NCBI GenBank assembly: GCA_947454055.1
Contig: CANGIS010000027.1
Span: 1-36,936 of the forward strand
Reading direction: 5' to 3'
DNA from: Hyphomicrobiales bacterium
GTDB lineage: Bacteria; Pseudomonadota; Alphaproteobacteria; Rhizobiales; Beijerinckiaceae
DNA: 36,936 nt
Shown piece after piece: positions 8,933 to 17,814 of this stretch. Below the pieces are notes generated by a model. It was not told where the DNA came from, did no database searches, and saw only the letters and a list, made by a program, of their open reading frames with translations. A program made the translations under genes and the position numbers. Positions within the stretch are counted from its first letter, which is position 1. Each line of letters starts with the position of its first letter.

Positions 8933-9505
8933 TTAAGGCGTCTTGGGCGGTGTGACGGTGTCGGCGCCCGCACCATCGGATCCCGCAGCTTTCGACTTCA
9001 ACCGATCCAGAAAGCCCGGATCAGACGGCAAAAGCGCGATGATCTGGTCGCCGGAATCTTTCAAAATGGGGCGCAATTTCGCATCGCGAATCCAATCGGG
9101 ATATTGCTTTTCGCCCACCAATTTATCGAAAAACAGGAAGGCGATCGCGGCAATCAGAAAACCGCGCGCGGCCCCGAACAGAAAGCCCAGGGTGCGATCC
9201 AGCGTACCGATGCTCGAATCGAGGATCAGGTCAGAGATTTTGACCGTGATCATGGTCGCAATAACCAGCACGCCGAGAAACACGATGGCGATGGCTGCCG
9301 CGATGGCGACCTGATGGTTCGCGATATGGGGCTCGAGATAGACAAGCACGCGGGGGTGGAGGGCATAGGCAGCAATGGCTGCGGCAACCCAGGACCCGAT
9401 GGCCAGCACTTCGCGTGCAAATCCGCGCACCGAGGCTAAGAGGCCGGAAATCAGAACGATACCGATGACCATGAGGTCGAGAAGGCTGACCGGAAGATTG
9501 CTCAT
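8933..9505 (-). CDS. cvpA: CvpA family inner-membrane protein
   Basis: This 190-residue protein has four hydrophobic segments in the first ~130 residues. The family pattern is visible: an N-terminal L-D-L-M-V-I-G-I-V-L-I-S-G, then R-G-F-A-R-E-V, later G-T-L-D-R-T-L-G-F-L-F-G-A-A-R-G. The tail is polar and Pro/Ala-rich. CvpA is named from E. coli, where it is required for colicin V production and lies beside purF; it has been linked to envelope homeostasis, but its activity is unknown. Here too it sits directly upstream of purF (90-bp gap). The ATG at 9505 is followed at once by the first hydrophobic segment. Confidence 0.92.
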   Translation of the reverse strand: MSNLPVSLLDLMVIGIVLISGLLASVRGFAREVLAIGSWVAAAIAAYALHPRVLVYLEPHIANHQVAIAAAIAIVFLGVLVIATMITVKISDLILDSSIGTLDRTLGFLFGAARGFLIAAIAFLFFDKLVGEKQYPDWIRDAKLRPILKDSGDQIIALLPSDPGFLDRLKSKAAGSDGAGADTVTPPKTP

Positions 9506-9607
9506 GAAAAATGGTTCCGTACTTGAACAGGATCGGCCCTAAACCCAGCCGTGCGTTTGAGCCGGTTATAATCGCAGCGCGGGCAGCCGTCACGTCCCTT
9601 TGACGGC

Positions 9608-11002
9608 CTAGTTTTCCGAATGGCGCTTTGGTCCACCGAGAATTGCAGCCACAAGATCGGCCACATCACCCATGGGGAAGGTTTTGAGGGTTGTTTTGCC
9701 CACAGCATCCAACCCCGCGCGGGGAATGACGGCCGAGGCAAAGCCGAGCTTCGCTGATTCTTTGAGGCGGGCGGCAATCTGGCCGATGGGTCGGAGCGCG
9801 CCGGTCAAACCGATTTCACCCATGAACACACGATCGGGCCGAAGCGCGTGGCCGGAAAACGACGAGACGAGGGCAGCAGCGGCAGCCAGATCGGCGGCAG
9901 GCTCGTTGACCTTCAATCCGCCCGCCACGTTGAGATAGACGTCATGGCTGCCCAGTTTCAAACCGCCATGGGCTTCGAGCACCGCGATCACCATCGACAG
10001 GCGGCTTGGATCCCAACCGACAACCGCGCGACGCGGTGTGCCCAGCGAGGAAGGGGCGACAAGGGCCTGGAATTCCAACAACATCGGCCGCGTACCCTCC
10101 ATGCCCGCAAACACGGCGGTGCCGGGTGAGGATGTGTCGCGACCTTCGAGAAAGAGAGCGGAAGGATTAGGGACTTGTTTCAGCCCTAGACCCGTCATTT
10201 CAAACACGCCGATTTCATCGGTTGGACCGAAGCGGTTTTTGGCGGCACGCAGAATGCGGAAATGATGTGCACCATCGCCTTCAAAGGAAGCAACCGCATC
10301 GACCATGTGTTCCACAACACGGGGACCTGCGATCTGGCCGTCTTTGGTGACATGGCCGACCAGAATGACGCTCGCGCCGCTGGTTTTGGCATACCGGATC
10401 AGCGCCTGGGCCGAGCCGCGCACCTGCGTGACGGTGCCTGGCGCCGATTCAATGCTTTCCGACCACATGGTCTGGATCGAATCGATAATCACCAGCGAAG
10501 GGGCGGGGCCTTTGGACAGCGTAGTGATGATATCTTCGACATTGGTTTCGGCGGCCAGTTCAACGGGTGCTTTGGAAAGCCCGAGCCGGTCGGCGCGAAG
10601 GCGCACCTGTCCGGTCGCTTCTTCGCCCGATATATAAACAACCCGCTCGCCGTTCATCGCTAAAGCGGCGGATGCTTGCATCAGCAAAGTCGATTTGCCG
10701 ATACCGGGATCACCACCGATCAGAATAACGGAGCCTGGCACAAAACCGCCGCCGGTGACGCGGTCAAGCTCGTCAATGCCGCTGGGAACACGGGGAGATT
10801 CGGGCGAATCACCGATCAGGCCTTCGAGCGGAAAGACGCGGCCTTTTTTGCCGCGCGGTGCCGCTATTCCACCGGGCAGGGGAGCCGTTGCGGCTTCCTC
10901 GGCAATGGTGCTCCAACTGCCGCAGGAATCGCAGCGGCCCTGCCAGCGCGTATAAACCGTGCCGCAATTCTGGCAGGCAAAGCTTTTCGATAATTTGGCC
11001 AT
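9608..11002 (-). CDS. radA: DNA repair protein RadA
   Basis: This 464-residue protein acts in recombination by promoting branch migration. It has a C4 zinc finger (Cys10, 13, 24, 27), a RecA-like ATPase core with Walker A G-G-D-P-G-I-G-K-S-T at residues 96-105, the RadA-specific K-N-R-F-G motif at 255-259, and a C-terminal Lon-protease-like domain that lacks proteolytic function in the family. Length and motif order are complete. Its ATG shares one base with the alr stop codon (TAATG), so translation is probably coupled. Order alr-radA-cvpA-purF is common in alphaproteobacteria. Confidence 0.97.
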   Translation of the reverse strand: MAKLSKSFACQNCGTVYTRWQGRCDSCGSWSTIAEEAATAPLPGGIAAPRGKKGRVFPLEGLIGDSPESPRVPSGIDELDRVTGGGFVPGSVILIGGDPGIGKSTLLMQASAALAMNGERVVYISGEEATGQVRLRADRLGLSKAPVELAAETNVEDIITTLSKGPAPSLVIIDSIQTMWSESIESAPGTVTQVRGSAQALIRYAKTSGASVILVGHVTKDGQIAGPRVVEHMVDAVASFEGDGAHHFRILRAAKNRFGPTDEIGVFEMTGLGLKQVPNPSALFLEGRDTSSPGTAVFAGMEGTRPMLLEFQALVAPSSLGTPRRAVVGWDPSRLSMVIAVLEAHGGLKLGSHDVYLNVAGGLKVNEPAADLAAAAALVSSFSGHALRPDRVFMGEIGLTGALRPIGQIAARLKESAKLGFASAVIPRAGLDAVGKTTLKTFPMGDVADLVAAILGGPKRHSEN

Positions 11003-12153
11003 TAATCGTCCGATCCGTCGATCACGCGGCGCTCCAAGCGAGCTCCTAGCGAGACGAGGATGTCATAGCCGATGGTGCCTGCGCTGTCGCCTACGGTGTC
11101 AATCGTGAGTTCATCCCCGATCAACGTTGCGAAAGCACCGCGCTGCACGGCCGCGTCCGGAGCGTCCGTTACATCGACAATCAAGAGATCCATCGACACG
11201 CGCCCCAGCATCGCGCATTCGACGCCGCCGATCATCACATGGCCGCCCACCTTGCTATCGGTACTCTCGGACCCGCGTGGCAGTCCATCGGCATAACCCA
11301 GTGACAGGGTTGCCAAACGCGTCGGGCGCTTGGCCGTCCAGAAGCTGCCATAGCCGACGGTCTCTCCCGTTCCGATGATGCGCGTCTGGAGGATCGGAGC
11401 TTCAAGCCGTATGACGGCACGCATGGGATTGGCGTCACTCGACCATAAAGGGTGGCCGCCATAGAGCGCATAACCGGGCCGTACAAGGTCGTAATGGCTG
11501 TCAGGCCGTAAAAATATTCCCGATGAATTACAGAGGCTTGCGGGAATATCTTTAAAGAGCGCGCGAAGAATTCTGAAATCGCCGCATTGGCGTGCGGTGG
11601 TTACCGATCCCTCGATCTCGGCTTCGACAAAATGGCTCATGACCAGCCGGAGCGGAAAGCCGAGCGTTCCTTGGCGATGGGCGTCTGCGATGTCGGCACC
11701 ATCGGTGGGCGCAAGACCCAAACGGTTGAGCCCGGTATCGAAATGGAGGGCCGCCGGTGGCGCATCGGGATGATCGGCGACAAACCCGCGCCACTCCGCG
11801 ATCTCGGGAAGGGAGCCTAAAACAGGCGTCAGGCGATGCTCGAGATAGACGGGGCCGGTCCGGGGCAAAAAGCCGTTGAGAACGAAAATCTCGGCGTCCT
11901 TCGTTAGCGCCCGAACGCGCCGGGCTTCCGAGAAATGGGCGACAAAGAAATGGCGACATCCGGCCGAAAGCAAAGCCGGGATCGCGGTTTCGATGCCCAG
12001 CCCATAAGCATTGGCTTTGACGACGGCACCGGTTGCCGCGGAACCAGCTTTTTGAGCCAGAAGCCGCCAATTATGACGGAGGGCTGCGAGATCAATCGTC
12101 AGAAGGCTGTCGTTTGAAGGGCAAGGTGCGGGTTCGGCGGGTGTTCCGTCCAT
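11002..12153 (-). CDS. alr: Alanine racemase
   Basis: This PLP enzyme interconverts L- and D-alanine to supply peptidoglycan synthesis. The 383-residue protein has an N-terminal TIM-barrel with the cofactor lysine Lys46 in V-V-K-A-N-A-Y-G-L-G. The C-terminal domain has the second catalytic Tyr in G-E-T-V-G-Y-G-S-F-W, then L-G-Y-A-D-G and G-R-V-S-M-D, all family signatures. The first ~15 residues are a poorly conserved extension. The start lies four bases after the dnaB stop, and its own stop overlaps the radA start, so dnaB-alr-radA reads as one unit. Alr and the catabolic DadX cannot be told apart by motif; the housekeeping context favours Alr. Confidence 0.95.
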   Translation of the reverse strand: MDGTPAEPAPCPSNDSLLTIDLAALRHNWRLLAQKAGSAATGAVVKANAYGLGIETAIPALLSAGCRHFFVAHFSEARRVRALTKDAEIFVLNGFLPRTGPVYLEHRLTPVLGSLPEIAEWRGFVADHPDAPPAALHFDTGLNRLGLAPTDGADIADAHRQGTLGFPLRLVMSHFVEAEIEGSVTTARQCGDFRILRALFKDIPASLCNSSGIFLRPDSHYDLVRPGYALYGGHPLWSSDANPMRAVIRLEAPILQTRIIGTGETVGYGSFWTAKRPTRLATLSLGYADGLPRGSESTDSKVGGHVMIGGVECAMLGRVSMDLLIVDVTDAPDAAVQRGAFATLIGDELTIDTVGDSAGTIGYDILVSLGARLERRVIDGSDD

Positions 12154-12157
12154 CCGG

Positions 12158-13642
12158 TCACATCCGCTCGGGCAGGCGGTCTTCGCCGACGAGATTGGAG
12201 AAGCGCGTCAGTTCAGCCTCGAATTGCAGCACGACGGTGCCGGTTGGGCCGTGACGCTGCTTACCGATGATCACTTCGGCCTTGCCGTGGATCAGCTCCA
12301 TCTCGCTCTGCCATTTGAAATATTCCTCGGTGCCCATGCGGGGCTCCTTGTTTTTGAGGTAATATTCCTCGCGATACACGAAAAGGACGATATCGGCATC
12401 CTGCTCGATGGAGCCCGATTCGCGAAGATCGGAGAGCTGCGGGCGTTTATCATCGCGCTGTTCAACCTGACGGGAGAGCTGCGAGAGGGCGACGACCGGA
12501 ACGCTGAGCTCCTTGGCAAGCGATTTTAAACCCGTAGTGATTTCGGTCAGTTCCTGAACGCGGTTTTCGCCCTTTTTCGAGGAACCCGACAAAAGCTGCA
12601 AATAGTCGACGACCAGAACATCAAGTCCCTTTTGACGCTTAAGCCGGCGGGCGCGGGCGGTGAGCTGGGCAATCGAGATACCACCCGTTTGATCGATATA
12701 GAACGGAATACGTTCCATCTCGCGCGCCGCATCCGCGATTTTCATGAATTCGTTTTCCTGGATCTCGCCGCGGCGGATCTTGTAGGAAGCAACGCCCGAT
12801 TGCTCGGCGATGATACGGGTGGCGAGCTGTTCAGCCGACATTTCGAGCGAGAAGAAGCCGACAATGCCGCCATCAAGCCGCTTTACCGTGCCGTCCTGAT
12901 TTTTCTCGTGCGAATAGGCCTTGGCAATATTGAACGCGATATTGGTGGCGAGCGCCGTTTTACCCATGCCCGGACGACCGGCGACGATCACGAGGTCGGA
13001 GGATTGCAACCCGCCGAGCATTTTATCGAGATCGGACATGCCGGTTGAAATGCCCGACAGCTTGCGGTCGCGTTTATAGGCTTCCGCAGCCAGATCGACC
13101 GCCGTCTTGAGCGCTGCGGAGAAGCTCTGGAAACCGCCATCATAACGCCCCGATTCGGCCAATTCGTAGAGGCGGCGCTCGGCCTCCTCGATCTGCTTGC
13201 GAGGATGATCGTCGACCGGCGCATCAAACGCCACATTGACCATGTCTTCGCCAATCGTGATCAATTGGCGGCGCATCGCCAGATCATAGATCGTGCGGCC
13301 ATAGGCTTCGGCATTGATGACGGTGGTGGCTTCAGCCGCAAGGCGGGCGAGGTATTGTGGCACCGTCATACCGCCCAGATCCTGATCGCCGACAAAGGAT
13401 TTGAGCGTTACGGGCGTGGCCAGTTTGCCGGCCCGGATCAGGGATTGGGTGATGTCATAAATGCGGCGATGGATTTCCTCGGCAAAGTGGGCGGCTTCGA
13501 GAAAATCCGACACGCGGAAATAGGCGTCGTTATTGACCAGTATAGCACCGAGCAGCGCCTGCTCCGCTTCGACATTGTGAGGCGGGACGCGATATTGCGT
13601 TTCGATTTCCGCTAAGCGGGCGAGCGATTGTGCGAGGGCCAT
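12158..13642 (-). CDS. dnaB: Replicative DNA helicase DnaB
   Basis: This hexameric helicase unwinds DNA at the replication fork. The 494-residue protein has an N-terminal helical domain (P-H-N-V-E-A-E-Q-A-L-L-G-A-I-L is the typical opening), a linker, and a RecA-type motor with Walker A A-G-R-P-G-M-G-K-T-A and Walker B V-D-Y-L-Q-L-L. The C-terminal F-V-Y-R-E-E-Y-Y and G-P-T-G-T-V motifs are standard. No intein is present. I chose the ATG at 13642, with GGACAG 6-11 bases upstream; an in-frame TTG at 13654 would add four residues. It lies downstream of the rplI terminator and has a DnaA-box sequence 77 bases ahead of its start. Confidence 0.97.
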   Translation of the reverse strand: MALAQSLARLAEIETQYRVPPHNVEAEQALLGAILVNNDAYFRVSDFLEAAHFAEEIHRRIYDITQSLIRAGKLATPVTLKSFVGDQDLGGMTVPQYLARLAAEATTVINAEAYGRTIYDLAMRRQLITIGEDMVNVAFDAPVDDHPRKQIEEAERRLYELAESGRYDGGFQSFSAALKTAVDLAAEAYKRDRKLSGISTGMSDLDKMLGGLQSSDLVIVAGRPGMGKTALATNIAFNIAKAYSHEKNQDGTVKRLDGGIVGFFSLEMSAEQLATRIIAEQSGVASYKIRRGEIQENEFMKIADAAREMERIPFYIDQTGGISIAQLTARARRLKRQKGLDVLVVDYLQLLSGSSKKGENRVQELTEITTGLKSLAKELSVPVVALSQLSRQVEQRDDKRPQLSDLRESGSIEQDADIVLFVYREEYYLKNKEPRMGTEEYFKWQSEMELIHGKAEVIIGKQRHGPTGTVVLQFEAELTRFSNLVGEDRLPERM

Positions 13643-13718
13643 GGTTCTGTCCAATTTCGATCCCCGACAGATAGACGCTTGTCGGGGCCGATTCGGATTT
13701 CATTCTAACCCATGCCCG

Positions 13719-13727
13719 TTATCCACA
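13719..13727 (+). promoter_or_regulatory. Perfect DnaA-box sequence upstream of dnaB
   Basis: TTATCCACA at 13719-13727 matches the E. coli high-affinity DnaA consensus exactly. It lies in the short rplI-dnaB gap, 77 bases from the dnaB ATG, where a promoter for dnaB would be expected (a TAGAAT -10-like hexamer is nearby on the minus strand). DnaA regulation is inferred; one 9-mer can occur by chance. Confidence 0.45.
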
Positions 13728-13787
13728 CTGCCCACAGCTTCGATAAAATTCTTATCGGGAGCTTGACAGGAAATCGCTTGCATCACG

Positions 13788-13814
13788 AAAAAAGGCCCGA
13801 CGAAACGCCGGGCC
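13788..13814 (-). terminator. Rho-independent terminator after rplI
   Basis: Read on the minus strand, a 9-bp stem (ggcccggcg with cgtcgggcc, one G-T wobble) and a three-base loop are followed by six T. It lies 26 bases after the rplI stop codon and separates the ribosomal-protein transcript from dnaB. Confidence 0.9.
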
Positions 13815-13839
13815 TTGATGGTCGGTCAGACGATGAGGA

Positions 13840-14400
13840 TCAATCCTCGCCGCCAGCCTCGGCCAGAGCTGCGCCAACCTCGAGACCGAGATCGTCAAGG
13901 TTGAGCTCGTCACGGACAACCGCGCTTTCGCCACGCGACTGACGCTCGGCCTCTTCAGGGCTGCGGGCGACATTGATGTGAATTTTCACGTCAACTTCCG
14001 GATGCAGATGCAGCGGAATGGCATGCAGACCGATCGTCTTGATCGGCGTGTTCAGAACGACCTGATTGCGATCAATCGAGAAGCCGCCAGCGGTAACCGC
14101 TTCCGAAATATCACGGGCTGCGACCGAACCGTAGAGCTGGCCCATTTCACCTGCCTGACGGATGATGATGAATTTCTGACCGTCGAGCTTTTCGGCGACG
14201 GCGGCTGCTTCGGTCTTTGCAGCAAGGTTACGAACCTCAAGCTGGGCGCGCTGCGTCTCGAAATGCTCGAGATTGGCTTTGGTGGCGCGCAGAGCCTTGT
14301 GGCGTGGCAAAAGGAAGTTGCGGGCATAGCCGTCCTTGACGCGGACGACGTCGCCCATCTGGCCGAGATTTGGAACGCGTTCGAGCAAAACTACTTGCAT
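13840..14400 (-). CDS. rplI: 50S ribosomal protein bL9
   Basis: This 186-residue protein binds 23S rRNA near the L1 stalk and helps maintain reading frame. The N-terminal domain starts [13 protein letters not shown] and continues G-Y-A-R-N-F-L-L-P, the bL9 signature. A long Ala/Glu-rich central helix and the C-terminal G-x-L-Y-G-S-V domain follow. A charged tail of about 35 residues extends beyond the usual ~150-residue length, as often seen in alphaproteobacterial bL9. AAGGAG lies 7 bases before the ATG. Last gene before a strong terminator. Confidence 0.97.
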   Translation of the reverse strand: MQVVLLERVPNLGQMGDVVRVKDGYARNFLLPRHKALRATKANLEHFETQRAQLEVRNLAAKTEAAAVAEKLDGQKFIIIRQAGEMGQLYGSVAARDISEAVTAGGFSIDRNQVVLNTPIKTIGLHAIPLHLHPEVDVKIHINVARSPEEAERQSRGESAVVRDELNLDDLGLEVGAALAEAGGED

Positions 14401-14436
14401 GGTGGTCTCCTTGGGGTGTGGTTGGTTGATTGACGG

Positions 14437-15402
14437 TTAGGGTGAAGGAAGATCCGCTCCAGGAAAGCGGGAGCGAAAAACGAACCAGACATCGGCAATG
14501 CCGAGCACGGCAAAACCCAAAATGGGCCAGCCCGGCAAAAGCACGAAGACGCTATAAATCATCACGAGAATTGCGCGGCGCGATTTGATCGGACGACTGA
14601 TTTTATGAAGGATGGCCAAGCCTTGCAGGCAATAGGCGATCAGAAGCGCTGCAAAGCCGATACGGCCAAACAGGCCCGCGAAATCGGATGCCGTTGCCGT
14701 CAGCATCAGGCACAAGAGAAAAACAGGCAACGCTACTTTCGGTAATGAAACCGAAGCGAGATCAGGCCATGGACGCGGCAGGCGGCCGGAAGCTTTGACG
14801 ATGCGGCCCGCGATGTATAGCAGCAAAACCGACAGCGTGGTGCTGATGGCAGCACTGATCGGGGCCGCAAGAAGCGCCATGACATTGGCAATCGCTGCGA
14901 TCGTGCCGGCCTGATCCCCTGTTGCCAGCGTTCCAAACAGGGCAGGTTCGAGCGTGATCATCTCGCCGATGAGTTCTTCGAACGAGGCCACAAAGGAGGG
15001 ATAATCCGTTCCCAGCATCAATGCGCCCGTGAAGGTCAGCATGACGGAAAGGGCAACATTCCACATCAGCAGACGGCCAAGCGGATACCATTCGGCATTT
15101 TCGGAATTTTCCGTGGAGCGCGCCAGCAACGCGAGATACCCCATCAACCAGGATGGGAAGCCGATCGACAGGGCATGAACCGTCCCCGCCAGAGGCGAGA
15201 AAACCAGCGAGGTCACCAGGAATGCAACCAATGCCGCCGTCAGTCCGGCCTGATGGGTAAAGCCGAGCGTTGCGATCAGGATGGGGAGAGGGGCCACCAG
15301 ATAGAGCGGAAATGCCAGTGGCGACGACGTCGCAATGACAGCAAACAGAAGGGCCGAAACGGCTCCACATCCTGCTCCAAAGGCATAATTGCGCATGTTC
15401 AT
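14437..15402 (-). CDS. DUF2232 family multi-pass membrane protein
   Basis: This protein of about 321 residues has eight or so hydrophobic segments, Gly- and Ala-rich, with no catalytic motif that I recognise. A membrane protein of this type lies between rpsR and rplI in many alphaproteobacteria, which supports the family call; the family's function is unknown. The ATG at 15402 (M-N-M-R-N-Y) is preferred because the first membrane helix begins directly after it and GGACAG lies about 7 bases upstream. The longer in-frame start at 15474 would add a segment overlapping the region next to the rpsR terminator. Confidence 0.75.
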   Translation of the reverse strand: MNMRNYAFGAGCGAVSALLFAVIATSSPLAFPLYLVAPLPILIATLGFTHQAGLTAALVAFLVTSLVFSPLAGTVHALSIGFPSWLMGYLALLARSTENSENAEWYPLGRLLMWNVALSVMLTFTGALMLGTDYPSFVASFEELIGEMITLEPALFGTLATGDQAGTIAAIANVMALLAAPISAAISTTLSVLLLYIAGRIVKASGRLPRPWPDLASVSLPKVALPVFLLCLMLTATASDFAGLFGRIGFAALLIAYCLQGLAILHKISRPIKSRRAILVMIYSVFVLLPGWPILGFAVLGIADVWFVFRSRFPGADLPSP

Positions 15403-15491
15403 TGTCGAGCTGTCCCGCAAACCCGTTCTAGGGGCGGTTAGAGATGGTAGGCCATCCCAACCAAGCCGGACCAACAGCGGTCCGGATGACG

Positions 15492-15527
15492 AAAAACTTC
15501 CCGGGAGCGTCGCCGCCCTCGGGAAGT
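15492..15527 (-). terminator. Terminator or attenuator after rpsR
   Basis: On the minus strand, arms acttccc and gggaagt (with extra inner pairs) enclose a GC-rich loop and are followed by TTTTT. It starts 15 bases after the rpsR stop. Because the DUF2232 gene and rplI follow on the same strand, it may only reduce read-through. Confidence 0.75.
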
Positions 15528-15541
15528 AAAATTTAAAAAGA

Positions 15542-15802
15542 TTACGCGATCACGTAAGGCAGAAGACCCAAGAAACGGGCGCGCTTGATCGCCTGGGCGA
15601 GTTCGCGCTGCTTCTTGGCCGATACGGCCGTGATGCGGGAAGGAACAATCTTGCCGCGCTCAGAGATGTAGCGCGAGAGCAAGCGGGTGTCCTTGTAATC
15701 GATCTTTGGCGCATTCGGACCCGTGAACGGGCACGACTTGCGACGGCGATAGAACGGACGACGGGGAGCGCTGCTCGAGCTCGTGGATTCAACAGACGAC
15801 AT
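15542..15802 (-). CDS. rpsR: 30S ribosomal protein bS18
   Basis: This 86-residue protein forms a heterodimer with bS6 in the platform of the small subunit. The core is unmistakable: R-R-R-K-S-C-P-F-T, then [24 protein letters not shown] and [11 protein letters not shown]. The first ten residues are a Ser-rich extension. Its ATG shares one base with the rpsF stop codon (TGATG), which should couple production of the two partner proteins. Confidence 0.98.
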   Translation of the reverse strand: MSSVESTSSSSAPRRPFYRRRKSCPFTGPNAPKIDYKDTRLLSRYISERGKIVPSRITAVSAKKQRELAQAIKRARFLGLLPYVIA

Positions 15803-16287
15803 CAGAAGCTCTCCTCTTCAAGGGCTGCATCGCGTGGGGGACGTGGGGCACGGCCTGCGCCGCCACCAAATCCGCCGCCGCCAGCGCCGCCGCCGAAGCG
15901 ACCACCGCCACCACCACCGAAGCCGCGGCCGCCCGATGGGCGATCGCCACGGTCATCATCGCGATCACGCTTCTGCAGCATGGCCGATGGGGCTTCCTCC
16001 AGTTCCTCGACCTTGATGGTCAGGGAGCGGATGACGTCTTCGCTGATGGCTTCCAGACGCTCGACCTCGGCCACGGCCTGATGCGGCGCGTCGATGTTGA
16101 GCAGCGTGAAATGCGCCTTGCGATTCTTCTTGATCCGGAATGCAAGGGTCTTGACGCCCCAATATTCCGTCTTTGTGATCGTGCCGCCATTGGCTTCAAT
16201 CACGCCTTTGTACTGTTCGTTGATGGTATCGACCTGTTGCGACGTCACGTCTTGACGCACAAGGATCACATGCTCGTATAGAGCCAT
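15802..16287 (-). CDS. rpsF: 30S ribosomal protein bS6 with Gly-rich tail
   Basis: The N-terminal ~95 residues are the ferredoxin-like bS6 fold that binds bS18 and 16S r[16 protein letters not shown] start, then [11 protein letters not shown] and [13 protein letters not shown]. The remaining ~50 residues are Arg/Asp- then Gly-rich with Phe spaced in G-G-G-F, ending in acidic residues E-E-E-S-F. Extended tails are usual in alphaproteobacterial bS6, but this one is notably Gly-rich. The ATG at 16287 is chosen from homology and from AGGAAAGG about 8 bases upstream; the frame stays open for a further 68 codons without protein-like sequence. Confidence 0.97.
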   Translation of the reverse strand: MALYEHVILVRQDVTSQQVDTINEQYKGVIEANGGTITKTEYWGVKTLAFRIKKNRKAHFTLLNIDAPHQAVAEVERLEAISEDVIRSLTIKVEELEEAPSAMLQKRDRDDDRGDRPSGGRGFGGGGGGRFGGGAGGGGFGGGAGRAPRPPRDAALEEESF

Positions 16288-16327
16288 GAACTTGACCTTT
16301 CCTGTTGCGCGGCCTTCTGGCGCCAAG

Positions 16328-16362
16328 CCCTCCGAGCCTTGAGAAAGGCCCGAAACGGAAGG
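16328..16362 (-). promoter_or_regulatory. Structured leader of rpsF (candidate S6:S18 autoregulatory element)
   Basis: On the minus strand the 5' UTR can fold into a 7-bp stem, CCTTCCG (16362-16356) with CGGAGGG (16334-16328, one G-U pair). This encloses an asymmetric bulge of six bases on the 5' side and a perfect GCCTT-TCTC-AAGGC hairpin (16349-16336). The structure ends 41 bases before the rpsF start. rpsF leaders in many bacteria carry an element bound by the S6:S18 complex. Position and shape fit, but I could not match the full consensus. Confidence 0.4.
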
Positions 16363-16497
16363 TATCGAAGGCGGAGACAAGGGAAATGGTTGATTTAACA
16401 ACCCATCCAGCGTACCGGACTTTCCTTTCAGCCACCGGCCAAACGACCGCATGAAGCCGCGGTTCATAGAGGCAAAAGACCATAAACGCAAGCGTAC

Positions 16498-17814
16498 TCA
16501 GGCAGAAAACCAGATATTGCTGACCAGTAAGCTGTTCAATACCACAATGACCAGTGCTACGATTGCGGCCAAGGCGGTTACCCAGCGGGGAGCCACGAGG
16601 GCCCCCATGCGACGTTTTTGAGCCGTAAAAGCAACCAGCGGTATAACAGCGAAAGGTAATTGAAGGCTGAGGATGACCTGACTCATGACCAAAAGCCCCG
16701 TAGCGCCGGCATCACCATGGCTGATGGCGACCCAGGCAGCCGGAAGAACGGCGACGAGGCGAGTTGCCAACCGGCGGATGACCGGCGAGAGACGAAGGCC
16801 CAAAAAACCTTCCATCACGATTTGGCCGGCAAGGGTTGCAGTCACGGTGGCATTCAGGCCGCAGGCGATAAGCGCGATGGCAAACAAGGTCGGTGCGAGT
16901 TTGCTGCCCATCAGCGGTTCGAGGAGCGCATAGGCATCGGAAAGTTCGGCGACATTGGTGCGGCCGGCAGCGTGAAAGCTTGCTGCCGCCAATACCAGAA
17001 TGGCCGCGTTGATGACAAAGGCGAAGCTCAAGGCCAGCGTCGAATCAAGCGTGGCATATCGCAGGCTTTCGCGTCTCTCCTCTGGCGTGGTTCCGAGCGG
17101 GCGGGTCTGGACGATGCTGGAATGCAGATAGAGATTGTGCGGCATGACGGTGGCGCCCAGAATGCCCAAGGCGATGTAAAGCATGTCCGGATCGCGGACG
17201 ATGGCGATATCGGGCACAAGATTGGGCAGGATCGCCGTCCAATCGGGATGGGCCAGCACCAGTTCAATGCCAAAGCAGACGGCGATAAGGGCCAAGACCG
17301 CAATGATGACCGCTTCAATACTTCGAAAGCCGAAGCGCTGCAGGGCGATGAGCAATAGGGCGTCAAGGGTTGTTACCGCGATGCCGATGGGCAACGGCCA
17401 GCCGAAGAGAAGTTCCAGCCCGATGGCGGTGCCGATGACTTCGGCAATGTCGGTGGCAATAATGGCCAATTCGGCCATGATCCAAAGACCGATGCTGACA
17501 GGCTTTGGAAAGGTTTCACGGCAGATTTCGGCGAGGTCCCGATCGGTAGCAACCGCAAGGCGTGCGGCAAGAGATTGAAGCACGATCGCCATCAGGCTCG
17601 ACATCAGGACAATGGATAAAAGCGAGTAGCCATACCGAGACCCACCTGCTAGCGAAGTCGCCCAATTGCCGGGATCCATGTAGCCGACGGCGACCAGATA
17701 GCCCGGGCCGAAAAAGGCGAGGATCCGGCGCCAGACCGGCCAATTACGGTCTAACTTTACCCCGCCATGGCGAAGCGGATCGGGGGTATCGGGGTGGGTG
17801 AACAGCGCTGACAT
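16498..17814 (-). CDS. mntH: Nramp family Mn2+/divalent metal transporter
   Basis: This 438-residue proton-coupled metal importer has about eleven transmembrane segments. The two metal-site helices are present: D-P-G-N within [11 protein letters not shown] (about residues 45-56) and M-P-H-N within [11 protein letters not shown] (about 223-233). Asp, Asn and Met here coordinate the ion in structures of the family. The Met supports transition-metal (Mn/Fe) rather than Mg selectivity. The gene lies upstream of rpsF on the same strand, 210 bp away, and is not part of the usual rpsF cluster, so it is probably an independent unit. A leader with a terminator hairpin precedes it. Confidence 0.93.
   Translation of the reverse strand: MSALFTHPDTPDPLRHGGVKLDRNWPVWRRILAFFGPGYLVAVGYMDPGNWATSLAGGSRYGYSLLSIVLMSSLMAIVLQSLAARLAVATDRDLAEICRETFPKPVSIGLWIMAELAIIATDIAEVIGTAIGLELLFGWPLPIGIAVTTLDALLLIALQRFGFRSIEAVIIAVLALIAVCFGIELVLAHPDWTAILPNLVPDIAIVRDPDMLYIALGILGATVMPHNLYLHSSIVQTRPLGTTPEERRESLRYATLDSTLALSFAFVINAAILVLAAASFHAAGRTNVAELSDAYALLEPLMGSKLAPTLFAIALIACGLNATVTATLAGQIVMEGFLGLRLSPVIRRLATRLVAVLPAAWVAISHGDAGATGLLVMSQVILSLQLPFAVIPLVAFTAQKRRMGALVAPRWVTALAAIVALVIVVLNSLLVSNIWFSA

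Noticed and set aside
16288-16491. N-terminal extension of rpsF by 68 codons
   Set aside because: The added sequence is not protein-like, covers the leader structure, and the family start with a good ribosome-binding site is at 16287.
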